64,000 nucleotides of DNA from an uncultured Halieaceae bacterium (GCA_913045375.1 CAJWQE010000002.1:1-64000), one strand, 5' to 3'; counted from the first letter of the stretch, positions 19,185 through 30,886 are shown. A program made the numbers and translations. The notes: a model not told the origin generated them from the sequence alone.

Positions 19185-20197
19185 GCTGCCAATCTCCCCA
19201 CGGATGTCTCGTGAAACCGGCTCATTAAATTGATGATGGCACCTTGCTGAGCATCTAAAAAGTCTTCCTGCGCATCGGCATTTTCGAGCGCATTAAAGGC
19301 TCGCTTGATTGGGAGGTAGGCCTCGCCCAGCTCGGCCTCGAAAAACCAGCCCGCGTGTTTGCGCGCGATTTTATGGCCCATGACTGTCCCGTGAAATGCC
19401 TGCACCTGCTGGATATGCTCGCGCATAATGGCAAAGCGCTCATCCCGAGAAGGCGCCCTCTCGTCACTGTGGCGTAAGGCCCTCGCTATTGCACCGGGAA
19501 GCCATAGTCGGCCCTGCGCAGCCCTGCCAATCATGACCCCTTCAGCTCCCGTGTAGGTCAGCACCCGTTTTGCCTTATCGGCGCAGGTGATGTCACCGTT
19601 AGCAATGACGGGAATGTTGACTGCAGAGACGATTTGGCGAAGCGTTTCGTATTCCGCCGATCCATTAAATTTATCGGCACGCGTGCGTCCGTGCACGGTC
19701 AGCATCGCAATGCCACTTGCCTCAGCGATGCGCGCAATTTCGACACCGTTTCGTTGATCGGGTGCTACACCCGTCCGAATTTTCAGAGTCACTGGTACCG
19801 AGACAGCCTTAGTGACAGCGGTTAACAACGTCTCTACCAGCTGTGGATCTGCCAGCAGCGCGGATCCCGCCGCTTTCTTGCACACTTTTTTGGCGGGACA
19901 GCCCATGTTGATATCGATGACCTCAGCTCCACGCTCTACGTTATACCGTGCCGCTGCTGCCAGCGCGCTGGGATCATTCCCGACAAGCTGAATCGTTCGC
20001 AGTCCGGCCTCGGTACTGTGCCGAGCACGCAGAGTGCTTTTACGCGACTCACTGAGGGACAAGTCGGAGGCCATCATCTCGCCTACGGCGACATCGGCAC
20101 CGTGCTTCACCGCGAGCTGACGCATTGGTAAGTCCGTTACTCCTGCCATGGGTGCGAGGAATACTGGAGTCTCAGTTGAGAACGGGCCGAGCTGCAT
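19181..20197 (-). CDS. dusB: tRNA-dihydrouridine synthase B
   Basis: FMN enzyme that reduces uridine to dihydrouridine in tRNA. The 338-residue protein begins with LAPMAGVTDLPMRQLA (about 14-29). It contains DINMGCPAKKVCKKAAGSAL (about 95-114), with the catalytic cysteine in MGCPAKK, then KIRTGV, TVHGRTR and GVMIGRAAQGR, the FMN-binding set. It heads the dusB-fis-purHD group and is coupled to fis by ATGA. The 244-base spacer upstream also serves divergent aroQ. Confidence 0.95.
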   Translation of the reverse strand: MQLGPFSTETPVFLAPMAGVTDLPMRQLAVKHGADVAVGEMMASDLSLSESRKSTLRARHSTEAGLRTIQLVGNDPSALAAAARYNVERGAEVIDINMGCPAKKVCKKAAGSALLADPQLVETLLTAVTKAVSVPVTLKIRTGVAPDQRNGVEIARIAEASGIAMLTVHGRTRADKFNGSAEYETLRQIVSAVNIPVIANGDITCADKAKRVLTYTGAEGVMIGRAAQGRLWLPGAIARALRHSDERAPSRDERFAIMREHIQQVQAFHGTVMGHKIARKHAGWFFEAELGEAYLPIKRAFNALENADAQEDFLDAQQGAIINLMSRFHETSVGRLAA

Positions 20198-20441
20198 GCG
20201 TGGGACACTGTCTGACAGAAAGCCCGTAGTTTAAAGAAGCCCTGCGCTCTGTTGAAGTCCGCTGGCGGTCGTTTTGTATGGCCTTTTATACCGACCGCTC
20301 TATGTTTCGTGAATCACGTGTAAAAGTAGCTATCTTCGGTAAAACAGCACAGATTAGTCGGCTTTTTTCGAAAACAGTAGACAGAGCAGGGGTGCTCGTG
20401 GAGACTCCGCCGTCTGTCTTTTATTTTCGAATGGTCTGCGC

Positions 20442-20879
20442 ATGGCTGACATTTTGGTGTTACATGGCCCCAACCTGAACCTTTTGGGTACTCGAGAGCC
20501 CGATGTTTACGGCACTGAGGACTTAGCCTCGATTAATGCACGCCTAGCAGAGGCGGCCGCGGCGTCAGGTCGATCGCTCGACAGCTTTCAGAGCAATTCG
20601 GAAGCTGAGCTTATTGAAAAGGTACATGCGGCGAAAACCGAGCAGACACAGGCCATCATCATCAACCCCGCTGGGCTTACGCACACCAGCGTGTCACTGC
20701 GTGATGCTATTGCAGGCGTGGCCATCCCGTTCGTTGAGGTTCACTTGTCCAATGTCTACGCGCGTGAGCCCTTCAGACACCACAGCTTCTTTTCAGATTT
20801 GGCCGTAGGCGTCATCTCTGGTTTTGGAAGTGCAGGTTATGACTACGCATTGCAGTTTTTATTGAACCGAAATCACTGA
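20442..20879 (+). CDS. aroQ: Type II 3-dehydroquinate dehydratase
   Basis: Third step of the shikimate pathway, by the dodecameric type II enzyme. The 145-residue protein begins [21 protein letters not shown] (the first 20 or so conserved residues, with the catalytic tyrosine), then [27 protein letters not shown] and [17 protein letters not shown], carrying the catalytic histidine and arginine. It precedes accB by 35 bases; aroQ-accBC is a common arrangement. Confidence 0.96.
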   Translation: MADILVLHGPNLNLLGTREPDVYGTEDLASINARLAEAAAASGRSLDSFQSNSEAELIEKVHAAKTEQTQAIIINPAGLTHTSVSLRDAIAGVAIPFVEVHLSNVYAREPFRHHSFFSDLAVGVISGFGSAGYDYALQFLLNRNH

Positions 20880-20914
20880 AATGAGTAATAACAAGAGATT
20901 GTAGAGGTGACCCT

Positions 20915-21376
20915 ATGGATATTCGCAAAGTAAAAAAATTAATCGAACTTCTGGAAGCATCCAGCGTTGACGAAATTGAGATCAAGGAAGGTGAGGAGTC
21001 GGTCCGAATTAGCCGAAATACGGCTGCCCCGATCGCAATGGCAGCGCCTGTAGCGGCACCTGCCATGCCCGCGCCTCTAGCGCCCGTACCTGCCGCACCA
21101 GCACCAGCGCCTGCGGCTCCCGAAGCGGCTGCCCCGAGCGCAGCCAACGCTGTGAAATCGCCAATGGTAGGTACGTTCTACCGCTCGCCAAGTCCTGATG
21201 CAGCACCGTTCGTTGAGGTAGGGCAAAGCGTCCGTGCCGGAGACGTTCTGTGCATTGTGGAGGCCATGAAGATGATGAATCAGATCGAGGCGGATCGTGC
21301 GGGAACCGTCACCGCTATCCACGCTGAAAACGGTGAACCTGTAGAATTCGATCAGCCACTCATTACCGTTGAATAA
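20915..21376 (+). CDS. accB: Acetyl-CoA carboxylase biotin carboxyl carrier protein
   Basis: Carries biotin between the carboxylase and transferase halves of acetyl-CoA carboxylase for fatty-acid synthesis. The 153-residue protein has a helical N-terminus, an Ala/Pro-rich hinge (about 30-72) and a biotinyl domain with the biotin lysine in [11 protein letters not shown] (about 114-124). AGAGGTGA precedes the ATG. accC follows 30 bases on. Confidence 0.97.
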   Translation: MDIRKVKKLIELLEASSVDEIEIKEGEESVRISRNTAAPIAMAAPVAAPAMPAPLAPVPAAPAPAPAAPEAAAPSAANAVKSPMVGTFYRSPSPDAAPFVEVGQSVRAGDVLCIVEAMKMMNQIEADRAGTVTAIHAENGEPVEFDQPLITVE

Positions 21377-21406
21377 ACGCTCGCATCTCGTTTAAGGATT
21401 AACGCT

Positions 21407-22753
21407 ATGTTGGAAAAGGTACTCATTGCGAACCGCGGTGAGATCGCGTTGCGAATCTTGCGAGCCTGTCGTGAGTTGGATATTCCCACGGTTGCAGTGC
21501 ACTCAACGGCCGATAGCAGTTTGAAGCACGTGCGACTCGCCGATGAGGCGGTCTGCATTGGACCCGCTCCGTCGACACAAAGCTACTTGCAAGCGCACGC
21601 GATTCTCAGTGCCGCAGAGGTTACCGGAGCTGATGGTATTCACCCGGGCTATGGCTTCTTATCCGAGAATGCTGATTTTGCTGAGCAAGTGGAGCGCAGC
21701 GGATTCAAATTTATCGGTCCGCGGTCAGAGACCATTCGTTTGATGGGTGACAAGGTGTCGGCCAAGCATCAGATGCGTAAGTCCGGTGTGCCCACGGTAC
21801 CCGGGTCGGACGGCGCCCTGCCTGATGATCCCGATGAGATTTTGCGAATCGCGCGCGACATCGGATACCCGGTGATCGTAAAAGCAGCAGCTGGTGGTGG
21901 TGGCCGAGGTATGCGCGTGGTGCACAACGAGGAAGTACTTCTGTCATCTATAGAAGTTACCCAATCTGAAGCCGCGGCGGCGTTTGGTTCACCTGTGGTC
22001 TACATGGAAAAGTTTTTGCAGCGGCCTCGTCACGTGGAAATTCAGGTATTAGCAGACGGGCAGGGCAATGCGGTGCATTTGGGCGATCGTGATTGTTCAT
22101 TACAGCGTCGCCACCAAAAGATCATTGAGGAAGCACCCGCGCCGGGTATTCCAGATGACGTTCGCGAAGAGGTCGGCGCTGCTTGTGTTCAGGCCTGTAT
22201 CGATATGGGCTATACCGGTGCAGGGACCTTCGAGTTCCTCTACGAGGACGGTCGCTTCTTCTTTATTGAGATGAATACGCGCGTACAGGTTGAGCACCCA
22301 GTGACCGAAATGATCACCGGTGTTGATATCGTGAAGGAGCAGCTGTTGATCGCAGGTGGGCAACCATTGTCGATCAAGCAGAGCGATATCAAATTTAATG
22401 GGCATGCGATTGAGTGTCGGATCAACGCCGAAGATCCCCGAACATTTATGCCATCACCCGGCACCATCAAAACCTTCCATGCGCCGGGCGGCCATGGTGT
22501 TCGTGTCGACTCTCACATCTACAGCGGTTACGCGGTGCCACCACACTACGACAGTTTGATCGGCAAGCTCATAACCCACGGCGATTCACGCGATATCGCG
22601 TTGAAAAAAATGCGTCAGGCGCTCGATGAATTCATTGTCGAGGGCATTCGGACGAACGCCGCACTCCACCGCGAGTTGGTTGTCGACTCGTCTTTCGTTG
22701 CTGGCGGTGTCAGCATTCACTATCTCGAGAGCAAGCTGGAACACGAGCATTGA
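21407..22753 (+). CDS. accC: Acetyl-CoA carboxylase biotin carboxylase subunit
   Basis: ATP-grasp enzyme that carboxylates biotin on AccB. The 448-residue protein starts [17 protein letters not shown] and contains [14 protein letters not shown], the glycine-rich ATP lid [37 protein letters not shown] and [16 protein letters not shown]. Length and motifs are standard. Its stop overlaps the TTG start of prmA by TTGA. Confidence 0.97.
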   Translation: MLEKVLIANRGEIALRILRACRELDIPTVAVHSTADSSLKHVRLADEAVCIGPAPSTQSYLQAHAILSAAEVTGADGIHPGYGFLSENADFAEQVERSGFKFIGPRSETIRLMGDKVSAKHQMRKSGVPTVPGSDGALPDDPDEILRIARDIGYPVIVKAAAGGGGRGMRVVHNEEVLLSSIEVTQSEAAAAFGSPVVYMEKFLQRPRHVEIQVLADGQGNAVHLGDRDCSLQRRHQKIIEEAPAPGIPDDVREEVGAACVQACIDMGYTGAGTFEFLYEDGRFFFIEMNTRVQVEHPVTEMITGVDIVKEQLLIAGGQPLSIKQSDIKFNGHAIECRINAEDPRTFMPSPGTIKTFHAPGGHGVRVDSHIYSGYAVPPHYDSLIGKLITHGDSRDIALKKMRQALDEFIVEGIRTNAALHRELVVDSSFVAGGVSIHYLESKLEHEH

Positions 22754-23649
22754 GTTCCAGCGACTGGCAAGAGTGGGTCGTTGAGACTTACTCGCACCTA
22801 GTCGAACCGCTCGAGGAATGGCTGTTTGAGCAAGGCGCGTTGGCAGTGTCCCTCGAGGACAATGCTGATGAGCCTCTACTCGAACCTGGTCCAGGCGAGA
22901 CGCCGCTCTGGCAAAACGTGAAGGTCACAGCCCTGTTTACAGGGTCGATCAATCTCTTGCCCATCAAACAGGCGCTGCCTACCTCGCTACTGGCGGGTAA
23001 CTCCAGAAACGACATCTCAACGCTCGAAGATCGTGATTGGGAGCGGGTTTGGATGGAGGACTTCACGCCCATTCAGATGGGACCGCGGCTCTGGATTTGC
23101 CCCAGCTGGACTCTCCCACCGAAAGAGGCACTGGTACCCGTTTTACTTGATCCGGGGTTGGCGTTTGGCACGGGGACACATGCAACGACTGCCATGTGTC
23201 TCAACGCACTCGATGTATTGATCAGGGGTAACGAGCGCATCGTCGATTTTGGGTGCGGATCCGGTATTTTGGCTATTGCGGCGCTAAAGCTAGGAGCTGG
23301 TTGCGCGCTGGGCGTTGATAACGACCCGCAAGCGGTCTTTGCAAGTCGAGAGAATGCGCAGCGTAATGGCATTGAGCCCGAGGATTTTGCGGTGGTATTG
23401 CCGGATGACGGGCTTATCGCCCAGTGGGATGGTAGCGCCGATCTGATGGTTGCTAATATTCTTGCAGGACCGCTAGTGGAGCTCGCTGATCAACTGATTA
23501 GCCTGACCGCGCCAGGTGGTGCAATACTGCTAACAGGTGTTTTGGAAGCGCAGGCGCCTCAACTTATTGAGCGCTATCACGATGTCAATCTTGAAGTGAG
23601 TCAGCAGCGTGACGGATGGGTATTGCTTGCAGGTGAAAAACCGAGCTAA
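22750..23649 (+). CDS. prmA: Ribosomal protein L11 methyltransferase
   Basis: Trimethylates ribosomal protein L11. The 299-residue protein has the PrmA N-terminal L11-recognition domain ([25 protein letters not shown]) and a SAM-binding domain: [32 protein letters not shown] and VANILAGPL. The start is TTG 22750 overlapping the accC stop, so translation is coupled and probably kept low. It converges on the DUF2333 gene with a 4-base overlap. Confidence 0.95.
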   Translation: MSSSDWQEWVVETYSHLVEPLEEWLFEQGALAVSLEDNADEPLLEPGPGETPLWQNVKVTALFTGSINLLPIKQALPTSLLAGNSRNDISTLEDRDWERVWMEDFTPIQMGPRLWICPSWTLPPKEALVPVLLDPGLAFGTGTHATTAMCLNALDVLIRGNERIVDFGCGSGILAIAALKLGAGCALGVDNDPQAVFASRENAQRNGIEPEDFAVVLPDDGLIAQWDGSADLMVANILAGPLVELADQLISLTAPGGAILLTGVLEAQAPQLIERYHDVNLEVSQQRDGWVLLAGEKPS

Positions 23650-24713
23650 CCCTGGGCGAGCAATTCTCTCAAGTCGATAAGCGCGGCATTAGCCCGGGAC
23701 AGATAGCTGGCCATCACCAGAGAGTGGTTCGCCCAGATGCCAAACCCCGATCCATTGAGAATGACCGGACTCCAGACGGTCTGCTGCGTCGCCTCAAGCT
23801 CGCGAATGATTTGTCTGAGGCTAACGGTGGCATTTTTCTTTTCCAGCACATCCGCAAAATCAACCTCGGCGGCTTTTAGAAAATGGATCAACGCAAAGGC
23901 GGCGCCACGTGATTCATAATAGACATCATCAATTTCATTCCAGGGCGTTTTCACCACAAGCTCCCGGTTTTCTCGCGTGGACTGAGTCGCTGCTGCGTCA
24001 CCTGCTAGGTCGGTATTGATCCGTCGCTGACCCACGCTGGCTGATAGGCGCTGAGATAAGCTACCCAAACGCTTTTCAACCATACCCAGCCAGAAGCTGA
24101 GGTTATCTGCTCTTGCATAGAACTGTGCCGAGTCTTCACCAGTCTGAGGAAGCCGATCGAGATAGGCCTGTAAATACCGTCGCGCATCTCGATATTCGGA
24201 TTCGGTGGCGGGCAAGGCCCAGCTGGAGTTTTGGAAGTTGATGCGGGGCTCAGCGAGCGTCAGATCAACGTCCTCTTGGGATTGCGATTGCGACCGGCTG
24301 AGCACTTCTCTCAAGGCTCTCGCTAAGTCCCGAGACTGGATTAAGGCGCCATACTCCCAGTTAGGCATGTTATCCAGAAAGGTGCCTGGAGGGGTGATGT
24401 CGTTGCTGATGTAGCCGCCGTCTTTTTCTAATAAGAGACGCGTAACTTCGAGAAGTGCTGCGGTGGTTGCAGCACCGGTGACTGATTGATCAGATGATTT
24501 CAGATACTTGGCTCTGTTTTCCACCACGTCAAAAGAGTCAGGTGCCATGCTCCAATAAAAGCCAAGTCCGAGCGTGAGCATGAGGTAGATGGCAACGGCG
24601 GCAGTGACGGCACGTCTACCGCCTTTACTTTGAAGCAGGTCGAGGGAGTCGCCCGACGGGAGAACCCCCCGGATCTTTGTCAACGCTTGCGATAACCGCT
24701 CGCTCAGTGTCAT
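23646..24713 (-). CDS. DUF2333 family membrane protein
   Basis: A 355-residue protein with a single N-terminal transmembrane helix (about 34-55) and a large, probably periplasmic, helical domain. Conserved-looking blocks include GGYISNDITPPGTFLDNMPNWE-type sequence (about 100-121), a WALPATE segment, and a C-terminal NGSGFGIWANHSLVMASYLS. This matches the DUF2333 family of gammaproteobacteria, whose function is unknown to me. It is the last gene in a minus-strand run with the copper chaperone and dsbD. Confidence 0.75.
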   Translation of the reverse strand: MTLSERLSQALTKIRGVLPSGDSLDLLQSKGGRRAVTAAVAIYLMLTLGLGFYWSMAPDSFDVVENRAKYLKSSDQSVTGAATTAALLEVTRLLLEKDGGYISNDITPPGTFLDNMPNWEYGALIQSRDLARALREVLSRSQSQSQEDVDLTLAEPRINFQNSSWALPATESEYRDARRYLQAYLDRLPQTGEDSAQFYARADNLSFWLGMVEKRLGSLSQRLSASVGQRRINTDLAGDAAATQSTRENRELVVKTPWNEIDDVYYESRGAAFALIHFLKAAEVDFADVLEKKNATVSLRQIIRELEATQQTVWSPVILNGSGFGIWANHSLVMASYLSRANAALIDLRELLAQG

Positions 24714-24747
24714 TTGCTATGCCGCTCCTTACGCGGTGATGCCATTC

Positions 24748-25194
24748 TCAGTGGTGGTGCTGGGCTTTACGGTGCCTTGTCACAGAGAACGCACTGCATA
24801 GGCTGTCATTGTTCTCCAGCTCGAGGCAGATGTCGATGCTTTGTCCATCAGTTAAGGGCTCGCTCAGCTTCATTAGCATGATGTGAAGGCCGCCTGGCTT
24901 CAGACTGACGCGCTCTCCCGCCTTGATTGACAACTTTGCTACGGGCCGCATGGTCGATCGATCACGCTCAATACGGGTCTCATGGAGTGAGGTGTGACCT
25001 GCAACCTCTGCTGACACCCCCGTAATAGTGATGACGTCTTTGCTGACGTTTTCGAGGGATGCATAGCCCGCCGTCATCATTTTACCGGGTGGTGTCGCGC
25101 GCACCCATGCATCCGAGATGATTAGGGTGTCGGAGGCGCCCAAGGCGCTGGATACCAGCGTCAATGCAATAGCGAATAGGGCGCGCAGCGTCAT
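24748..25194 (-). CDS. Periplasmic copper chaperone PCu(A)C
   Basis: Binds Cu(I) in the periplasm and delivers it for cytochrome oxidase assembly. From ATG 25194, preceded by AAAGGAAA, it has 148 residues with a signal peptide (about 1-20). The copper-binding pattern H-x-n-M-x-n-H-x-M is present: HTSLHETR, then STMRPVAK, then GGLHIMLM. A His-rich tail (AQHHH) may add metal affinity. It lies 40 bases after dsbD, consistent with thiol/copper handling together. Confidence 0.9.
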   Translation of the reverse strand: MTLRALFAIALTLVSSALGASDTLIISDAWVRATPPGKMMTAGYASLENVSKDVITITGVSAEVAGHTSLHETRIERDRSTMRPVAKLSIKAGERVSLKPGGLHIMLMKLSEPLTDGQSIDICLELENNDSLCSAFSVTRHRKAQHHH

Positions 25195-25234
25195 GGAATT
25201 ATTTCCTTTGCGTAATGCCTTTGATGTGGGGGTA

Positions 25235-26968
25235 TCAACGTGCGTTTTCAATGGCAGTTAGTACGATATCGCGTGTCAGTAGTTGGGGAAGTATCACGGG
25301 CGTGCTCCCGACACCTCGTGGGTACATGACGTAAAGTGGGATGCCACTTCTACCGTGCGACTGAACGAAGCGTCCAATGTCTGCATCGTAGTCGGTCCAG
25401 TCTGCAATCATGTAGGGAATATCTGCATCGATGAAGGCCTGCTCCATCTCTGGTGTGAAGAGCACCGCAGCCTCGTTCGCAAGGCAAGTGATACACCAGT
25501 CGGCTGTGACATCAACGAAAATCGGATCGCCACGTTCAATGTAGTCATTTAAAACGGAGGCAGACCAAGCGATCTGGCCTTCGCTCAGCGCGCGGCTTGA
25601 ATCACTGCCCCCCGGCTTATTATCTGATGGTACTGCGAGGAAAACAGCGCCAGCGGCAAGGATAATGCTGAGCCCCTTGCGCAACTTGGTATCACCATAC
25701 AGGTAGGCCGCCAGCGCGAGTAACACCAAGCCAGAAAGCGCCAGTGCCATGGTGTTAACCCCAGCCTGATTACCGGCGACCCAGAGCAGCCAAACCGAGG
25801 TCAAATAGAGTGGGAACGCGAGCACATTCTTTGCCGTATCCATCCACGGTCCGGGTTTTGGCAGTGCACGGACGGCGGCACTACTGTGGCTTAGGATGAC
25901 CATCGGTAGTGCCATACCCGCGCCAAGCGCCGCGAATACAATGAGCGTTACCACAATAGGTTGGGTTAACGCGTATCCCAACGCGGTACCCATGAAAGGT
26001 GCCGTACACGGGCTGGCAACAACAACGGCGAGTACACCGGTAAAAAAGTTACCGGCGTCGCCGTCCTGTTCGGTCAAAGATTGTCCAACATTCATCATGG
26101 ACGTTCCGAAATGAATCAGTCCATTGAGGCTGAGGCCCATGACGGTGAACAGATAGGCTAGCCCAATAACGAACCCAGTATTTTGCAGTTGAAAGCCCCA
26201 ACCGATGAGCTGGCCCGTCTGCTGGATGGCTACCAGCACACTTGCTAAGGCCATAAAGCTCACGATGACGCCCGCGGCGTAGACGAGGCTCGCTCGACGA
26301 TGCTGGTCGGCACTGCCGTGCGTAAAGCTCAAGGCTTTGAGCGACAGAATGGGAAAGACGCAGGGCATGATGTTGAGGATAATGCCCCCGAGAAACGCGA
26401 AAGCAATGGCTGCTAGCAGACCTATACCTGCACTGCTTGAGGTGTCGTCACCGGAGTCGAGCGCGCTTGATGTTGGGGCGAGGGAGCCAGCCTGAATCTC
26501 ACCGGATGCCATGTGCCACAGGAAGGATTTGGTCTCAGGTGGGTAGCAGAGCCCAGCATCGGCACAGCCCTGGTAGGTCACTTTAATTTGTGCGAGCTCG
26601 GTCGTTCTCTCCAAGGCGACCATGGCCTCTAGCGCGTCGTAGTAGACTTCGACGTCACCGAAAAACTCATCTGTTTTGGCAAGGCCATCGGGCACAACTA
26701 AGTTCGCGGCAATGCTGCCCTCCGAGTCAGAGGCTTGCGCCTTGAATGCATGGCGATAGAGGTAGTACTCCGGCGCGATCACCCACTGCAACATCAGCCG
26801 CTGATCCCCGTCGGCGACGAGCGTCAGTTGGTAGGCTTCATCGACGGGTAGGAACTGGGTTTGCTGCTGCGTATATGAAGAGAGCGCACTCTGTGCCACT
26901 CCACTAAACGGTAACCACAGCGATAGCAGTAGGCAAAGCTTTAGTGTTCGGCGAATCGCCAGACTCAT
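25235..26968 (-). CDS. dsbD: Thiol:disulfide interchange protein DsbD
   Basis: Moves electrons from cytosolic thioredoxin to the periplasm for disulfide isomerisation and cytochrome c maturation. The 577-residue protein has a signal peptide, an N-terminal alpha domain with the CADAGLCYPP cysteine pair (about 135-144), eight or so membrane helices with the redox cysteines in IMPCVFPILS and ASPCTAPFMG, and a C-terminal thioredoxin domain with DWCITCLAN. All six expected cysteines are present. Pentapeptide and PCu(A)C genes flank it closely. Confidence 0.94.
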   Translation of the reverse strand: MSLAIRRTLKLCLLLSLWLPFSGVAQSALSSYTQQQTQFLPVDEAYQLTLVADGDQRLMLQWVIAPEYYLYRHAFKAQASDSEGSIAANLVVPDGLAKTDEFFGDVEVYYDALEAMVALERTTELAQIKVTYQGCADAGLCYPPETKSFLWHMASGEIQAGSLAPTSSALDSGDDTSSSAGIGLLAAIAFAFLGGIILNIMPCVFPILSLKALSFTHGSADQHRRASLVYAAGVIVSFMALASVLVAIQQTGQLIGWGFQLQNTGFVIGLAYLFTVMGLSLNGLIHFGTSMMNVGQSLTEQDGDAGNFFTGVLAVVVASPCTAPFMGTALGYALTQPIVVTLIVFAALGAGMALPMVILSHSSAAVRALPKPGPWMDTAKNVLAFPLYLTSVWLLWVAGNQAGVNTMALALSGLVLLALAAYLYGDTKLRKGLSIILAAGAVFLAVPSDNKPGGSDSSRALSEGQIAWSASVLNDYIERGDPIFVDVTADWCITCLANEAAVLFTPEMEQAFIDADIPYMIADWTDYDADIGRFVQSHGRSGIPLYVMYPRGVGSTPVILPQLLTRDIVLTAIENAR

Positions 26969-26977
26969 GACGTGTCC

Positions 26978-27331
26978 CTACTTGTTGTAGCGCAGACGTG
27001 TGCCGTGATCGAGAGAGAGACGAATCTCTTCAGGACTCAGTTCGTCAGGGAAGTAGACTCCTGATACTTTCGCATCAAGTAGGCTCGCGCCCTCAAGGTT
27101 GGTCTCGCGAAAATCGATACCTGATAAGTCGCAATTTCTGAAGTACGCGCTTGAGAAATCCAGACCTCTTGCATTCATTTTGCGTAGGTCACGCCCTCGG
27201 TAATCGCCGCCTGACAGCTGACCGCAGTCCATGGTGTCGCGATGCTTGTTGAAGCTATCGACGTCCTCATGCCGCAGCATCTGAAACAACGGATCGTCCT
27301 TGACCTCGGGTTTAATTTCTCTGTCGCTCAT
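26978..27331 (-). CDS. Small pentapeptide-repeat protein
   Basis: A 117-residue soluble protein with a helical N-terminus (about 1-45) followed by a short run of A(D/N)LxX-type repeats: GRDLRKMNARGLDFSSAYFR, then NCDLSGIDFRETNLEGASLL (about 50-90). Only about two coils of a quadrilateral beta-helix can form, far fewer than in Qnr-type gyrase protectors. It is 9 bases upstream of dsbD and likely co-transcribed. Function unknown. Confidence 0.75.
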   Translation of the reverse strand: MSDREIKPEVKDDPLFQMLRHEDVDSFNKHRDTMDCGQLSGGDYRGRDLRKMNARGLDFSSAYFRNCDLSGIDFRETNLEGASLLDAKVSGVYFPDELSPEEIRLSLDHGTRLRYNK

Positions 27332-27390
27332 CGACTTCTCCTCGACGTGCCTTGCTACTTTTTACAGAGCTTGGCGCTTAACTATCGGTG

Positions 27391-28398
27391 CTAATTACTA
27401 AAATACGCATCGCGAAGGGCACTGGTCGCGTCCAAGCTGAGTCGCGGACCCGCTTGGCAGACAACGGCGCCTGCGGCTTTGGCCGCAAATTCGCAAGCAC
27501 TCAGCATAGCCACGCCTCGCCAGAGTGCGTAGAAAAAAGCTCCAGCGAACATATCGCCCGCTCCATTGGTATTCACCGCAGTTACCTTCTCCGATGCCAC
27601 CTGATGCGTGCTCGTTCCATCATACAGAATGGCACCATCGGCGCCGCGTGTGATCACGAAGCTTTGGCAAATCGCTTTCAGCCGCTCAGCCGCCTCGTCC
27701 AAATTATCAGTCTGTGCCCACTCCAGGGCTTCGATCTCGTTACAGAACACAAAGTCCACGCCGCCCTCGAGCATGGCATTCATGTTGTCGCGGAAAAATG
27801 TGACCATGCCGGGGTCAGAGAAGCTGACAGCAACTTTTGTGTTGTTTGCTTCGGCAAGTTGCTTGGTTTTAAGCGCCGCTGCGTGACCGGTCGGGGAGGT
27901 GACCAAGTACCCTTCTAAATAAACCCACGTTGATGCACTAATGGCAGCCTCGTTTACCTCGGTTACCGAGAGCGTCTCGGATACACCTAGGAAGGTATTC
28001 ATACTCCGCTCGGCATCGGGCGTAATCAGAACCAAACACTTTCCCGTTGTACCTGCGCTACGCTCACCTTTAAAGCCGTGGTCTACACCACAGGCCTCGA
28101 GATCTGTGATGTAAATGTCACCATCCTCATCATTTGCGACTAAACAGCTCATGTAGGTCGGTGCACCAAACTGCGAGGCGGCAATCACGCTGTTGCCCGC
28201 ACTGCCACCGCAGGCGTGATTAGCTGATGAGAGCTTATCGGAAAGATGATCTTTAATTTCGGCCTGACGGGCTTCGTCAACCAGCGTCATCATGCCTTTT
28301 TCAATGGATAGTTGATCCAGATCATTGTCGGATACATCGATTTCAGTATCGACCAAAGCGGCGCCAATCGCGTAGACGAAGTATTCAGACACAGTCAT
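27391..28398 (-). CDS. PfkB-family sugar/nucleoside kinase (adenosine kinase-like)
   Basis: A 335-residue ribokinase-fold enzyme. The PfkB signature 1 region is GGSAGNSVIAASQFGAP (about 60-76), and signature 2 with the catalytic aspartate is NTNGAGDMFAGAFF (about 275-288). The N-terminus (VYAIGAALVDTEIDV) and insertion pattern resemble bacterial proteins annotated as adenosine kinase, but substrate cannot be fixed from motifs alone. It is first in the minus-strand run leading to dsbD, with 59 bases before the pentapeptide gene. Confidence 0.85.
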   Translation of the reverse strand: MTVSEYFVYAIGAALVDTEIDVSDNDLDQLSIEKGMMTLVDEARQAEIKDHLSDKLSSANHACGGSAGNSVIAASQFGAPTYMSCLVANDEDGDIYITDLEACGVDHGFKGERSAGTTGKCLVLITPDAERSMNTFLGVSETLSVTEVNEAAISASTWVYLEGYLVTSPTGHAAALKTKQLAEANNTKVAVSFSDPGMVTFFRDNMNAMLEGGVDFVFCNEIEALEWAQTDNLDEAAERLKAICQSFVITRGADGAILYDGTSTHQVASEKVTAVNTNGAGDMFAGAFFYALWRGVAMLSACEFAAKAAGAVVCQAGPRLSLDATSALRDAYFSN

Positions 28399-28528
28399 TT
28401 CCTCAGGGATGAATTAAGCCAAGTCGAGATTATCGCATGTGGGGTGATCAGGATCATTACTTGTCTTGATTGTAATCAAGCCTGAGCGACAAGTTTTCGA
28501 TAGACTGGTGGCATCAGAGAGGTGACCC

Positions 28529-29140
28529 GTGTATCCAACTTTTCAAGAAGTTATTGATCGTTTATCCGTCGTTGAGGCGCCCGCGGAGCCCTTGCCGTCC
28601 AAGCGTGCAGCGGTTGCGATTAGTTTGCGATCGGGTGTCTCGGGTCCTGAGATTCTCATGATTCAGCGTGCAGTCAGGGAGGGCGACCCCTGGTCGGGTC
28701 ACATGGGTTTTCCGGGGGGACGGAAGGACGCGTCCGATGTTACCGATGTAGCCTGCGCAAAGCGGGAAACGCGGGAGGAGATAAGCTTTGACCTCGACAC
28801 CCACGGTGAGCTTGTCTGTCAGTTATCTGATGTGAATACGGGCTGGCGTGCCGATCGTCCAGAGATGTTGGTGGCGCCTTTCATTTTTAGAGTGGACAGT
28901 ACGCCGTCCTTCGAGCTTAACCATGAGGTCGACGATACCTTGTGGGTTCCACTGAATTTTTTACTCGACGATACAAACCGTGGTCGCCACCAGTGGGATT
29001 GGCGCGGCGAAGTGCTTGAATCCGATGCCTTTACCTATGATGGGCGCCTGATTTGGGGTCTCTCGCTGATGATGATCGATGAGCTACTGGAGATCATTGG
29101 TGGTAGGGAGAGTACAGGTGCCCGTGTTACTCGGGCCTAG
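28529..29140 (+). CDS. NUDIX hydrolase (CoA pyrophosphatase-like)
   Basis: A 203-residue NUDIX enzyme, probably hydrolysing CoA or a related nucleoside diphosphate derivative. The NUDIX box is complete: G-GRKDASD-...-E-RETREEISFDL (about 64-91), preceded by HMGFPGGRKD, typical of the NudL/CoA branch. Start is GTG 28529 with GAGAGGTGA just upstream. It stands alone on the plus strand and overlaps the convergent gene by 14 bases. Confidence 0.87.
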   Translation: MYPTFQEVIDRLSVVEAPAEPLPSKRAAVAISLRSGVSGPEILMIQRAVREGDPWSGHMGFPGGRKDASDVTDVACAKRETREEISFDLDTHGELVCQLSDVNTGWRADRPEMLVAPFIFRVDSTPSFELNHEVDDTLWVPLNFLLDDTNRGRHQWDWRGEVLESDAFTYDGRLIWGLSLMMIDELLEIIGGRESTGARVTRA

Positions 29141-29806
29141 TGTCAGCTTCTGATTCCGCTTCAATGGGCGGCAAGCCCCTTAAAAACCCTCGTGAGTCTC
29201 GGCGCAGCGCTTCCAATTCTGGATCTTCCTTACTCGCCTTTATCAGCGACGCCAAGCTGGCTGCGCCTTTGAGGTAAGCAATCACGTGACCCACTAACAC
29301 GGGCGCCATCTTGGGCTCATGCGAGTACCGCGGCATACCAGGGACAAGATTTCCTGATGCCCGCAGTCCCTCAACCGTCAACCAATAGCCACCACAACTC
29401 GAAAGCTCGTAGTCGCCAACTCGTCCGTAGCTAAGGTTGGGCGTAGACGGATTGAAACCGTCGTCGGGCAGTTGAGTTAGCTTTTTGAGCGCCAGGATCA
29501 GTCGTTGACCCTCGCTGAACTGGTCGGCGTCGGGTCGACAGTAGTCCCCGGTCTTGAGCCAGACTCTAGGAAAGGACTCCCAGTCAGGTCCAGCTAGGGT
29601 GACGTCAACCTCGATATCAATCGCGTTACCTTTTTTGCGGCTAACGCTGCCAAGTACGACGAGATCTGATTCGGGCGCCACTTCAGCAAAGCTACCTTCC
29701 CACAAACACTCACAGGCCGAGCTTGCGGGTGCGTAAAGTCCAATGATGACAGCGACAAGCAGCCCTACAACGTGATGACCTGCCATTGGCAGTCCAGCGT
29801 TCGCCA

Positions 29807-29807
<1 letters not shown>
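29127..29807 (-). CDS. Exported protein with TIMP-like N-terminal Cys-x-Cys
   Basis: A 226-residue protein of unknown function. A signal peptide (about 1-30, ASSA cleavage) is followed at once by CECLWEGSFAE and a beta-strand pattern (LVVLGSV, IDIEVDVTLAG, RVWLKTGDYC, QRLILALKK). A mature N-terminal CxC next to such strands resembles the netrin/TIMP-like OB fold, so that is my best structural guess. Further cysteines occur at GDYCRP and SSCGGYW. Its ATG overlaps the hemB stop (TAATG), so it is co-translated with heme genes, perhaps by chance of packing. Confidence 0.6.

Positions 29808-30886
<1,079 letters not shown>

Noticed and set aside
20198..20441. Open frame from 20278 covering the dusB-aroQ spacer
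   Set aside because: It runs into aroQ in another frame and has no family character; the spacer more likely holds the two divergent promoters, though no clear hexamers were identified.
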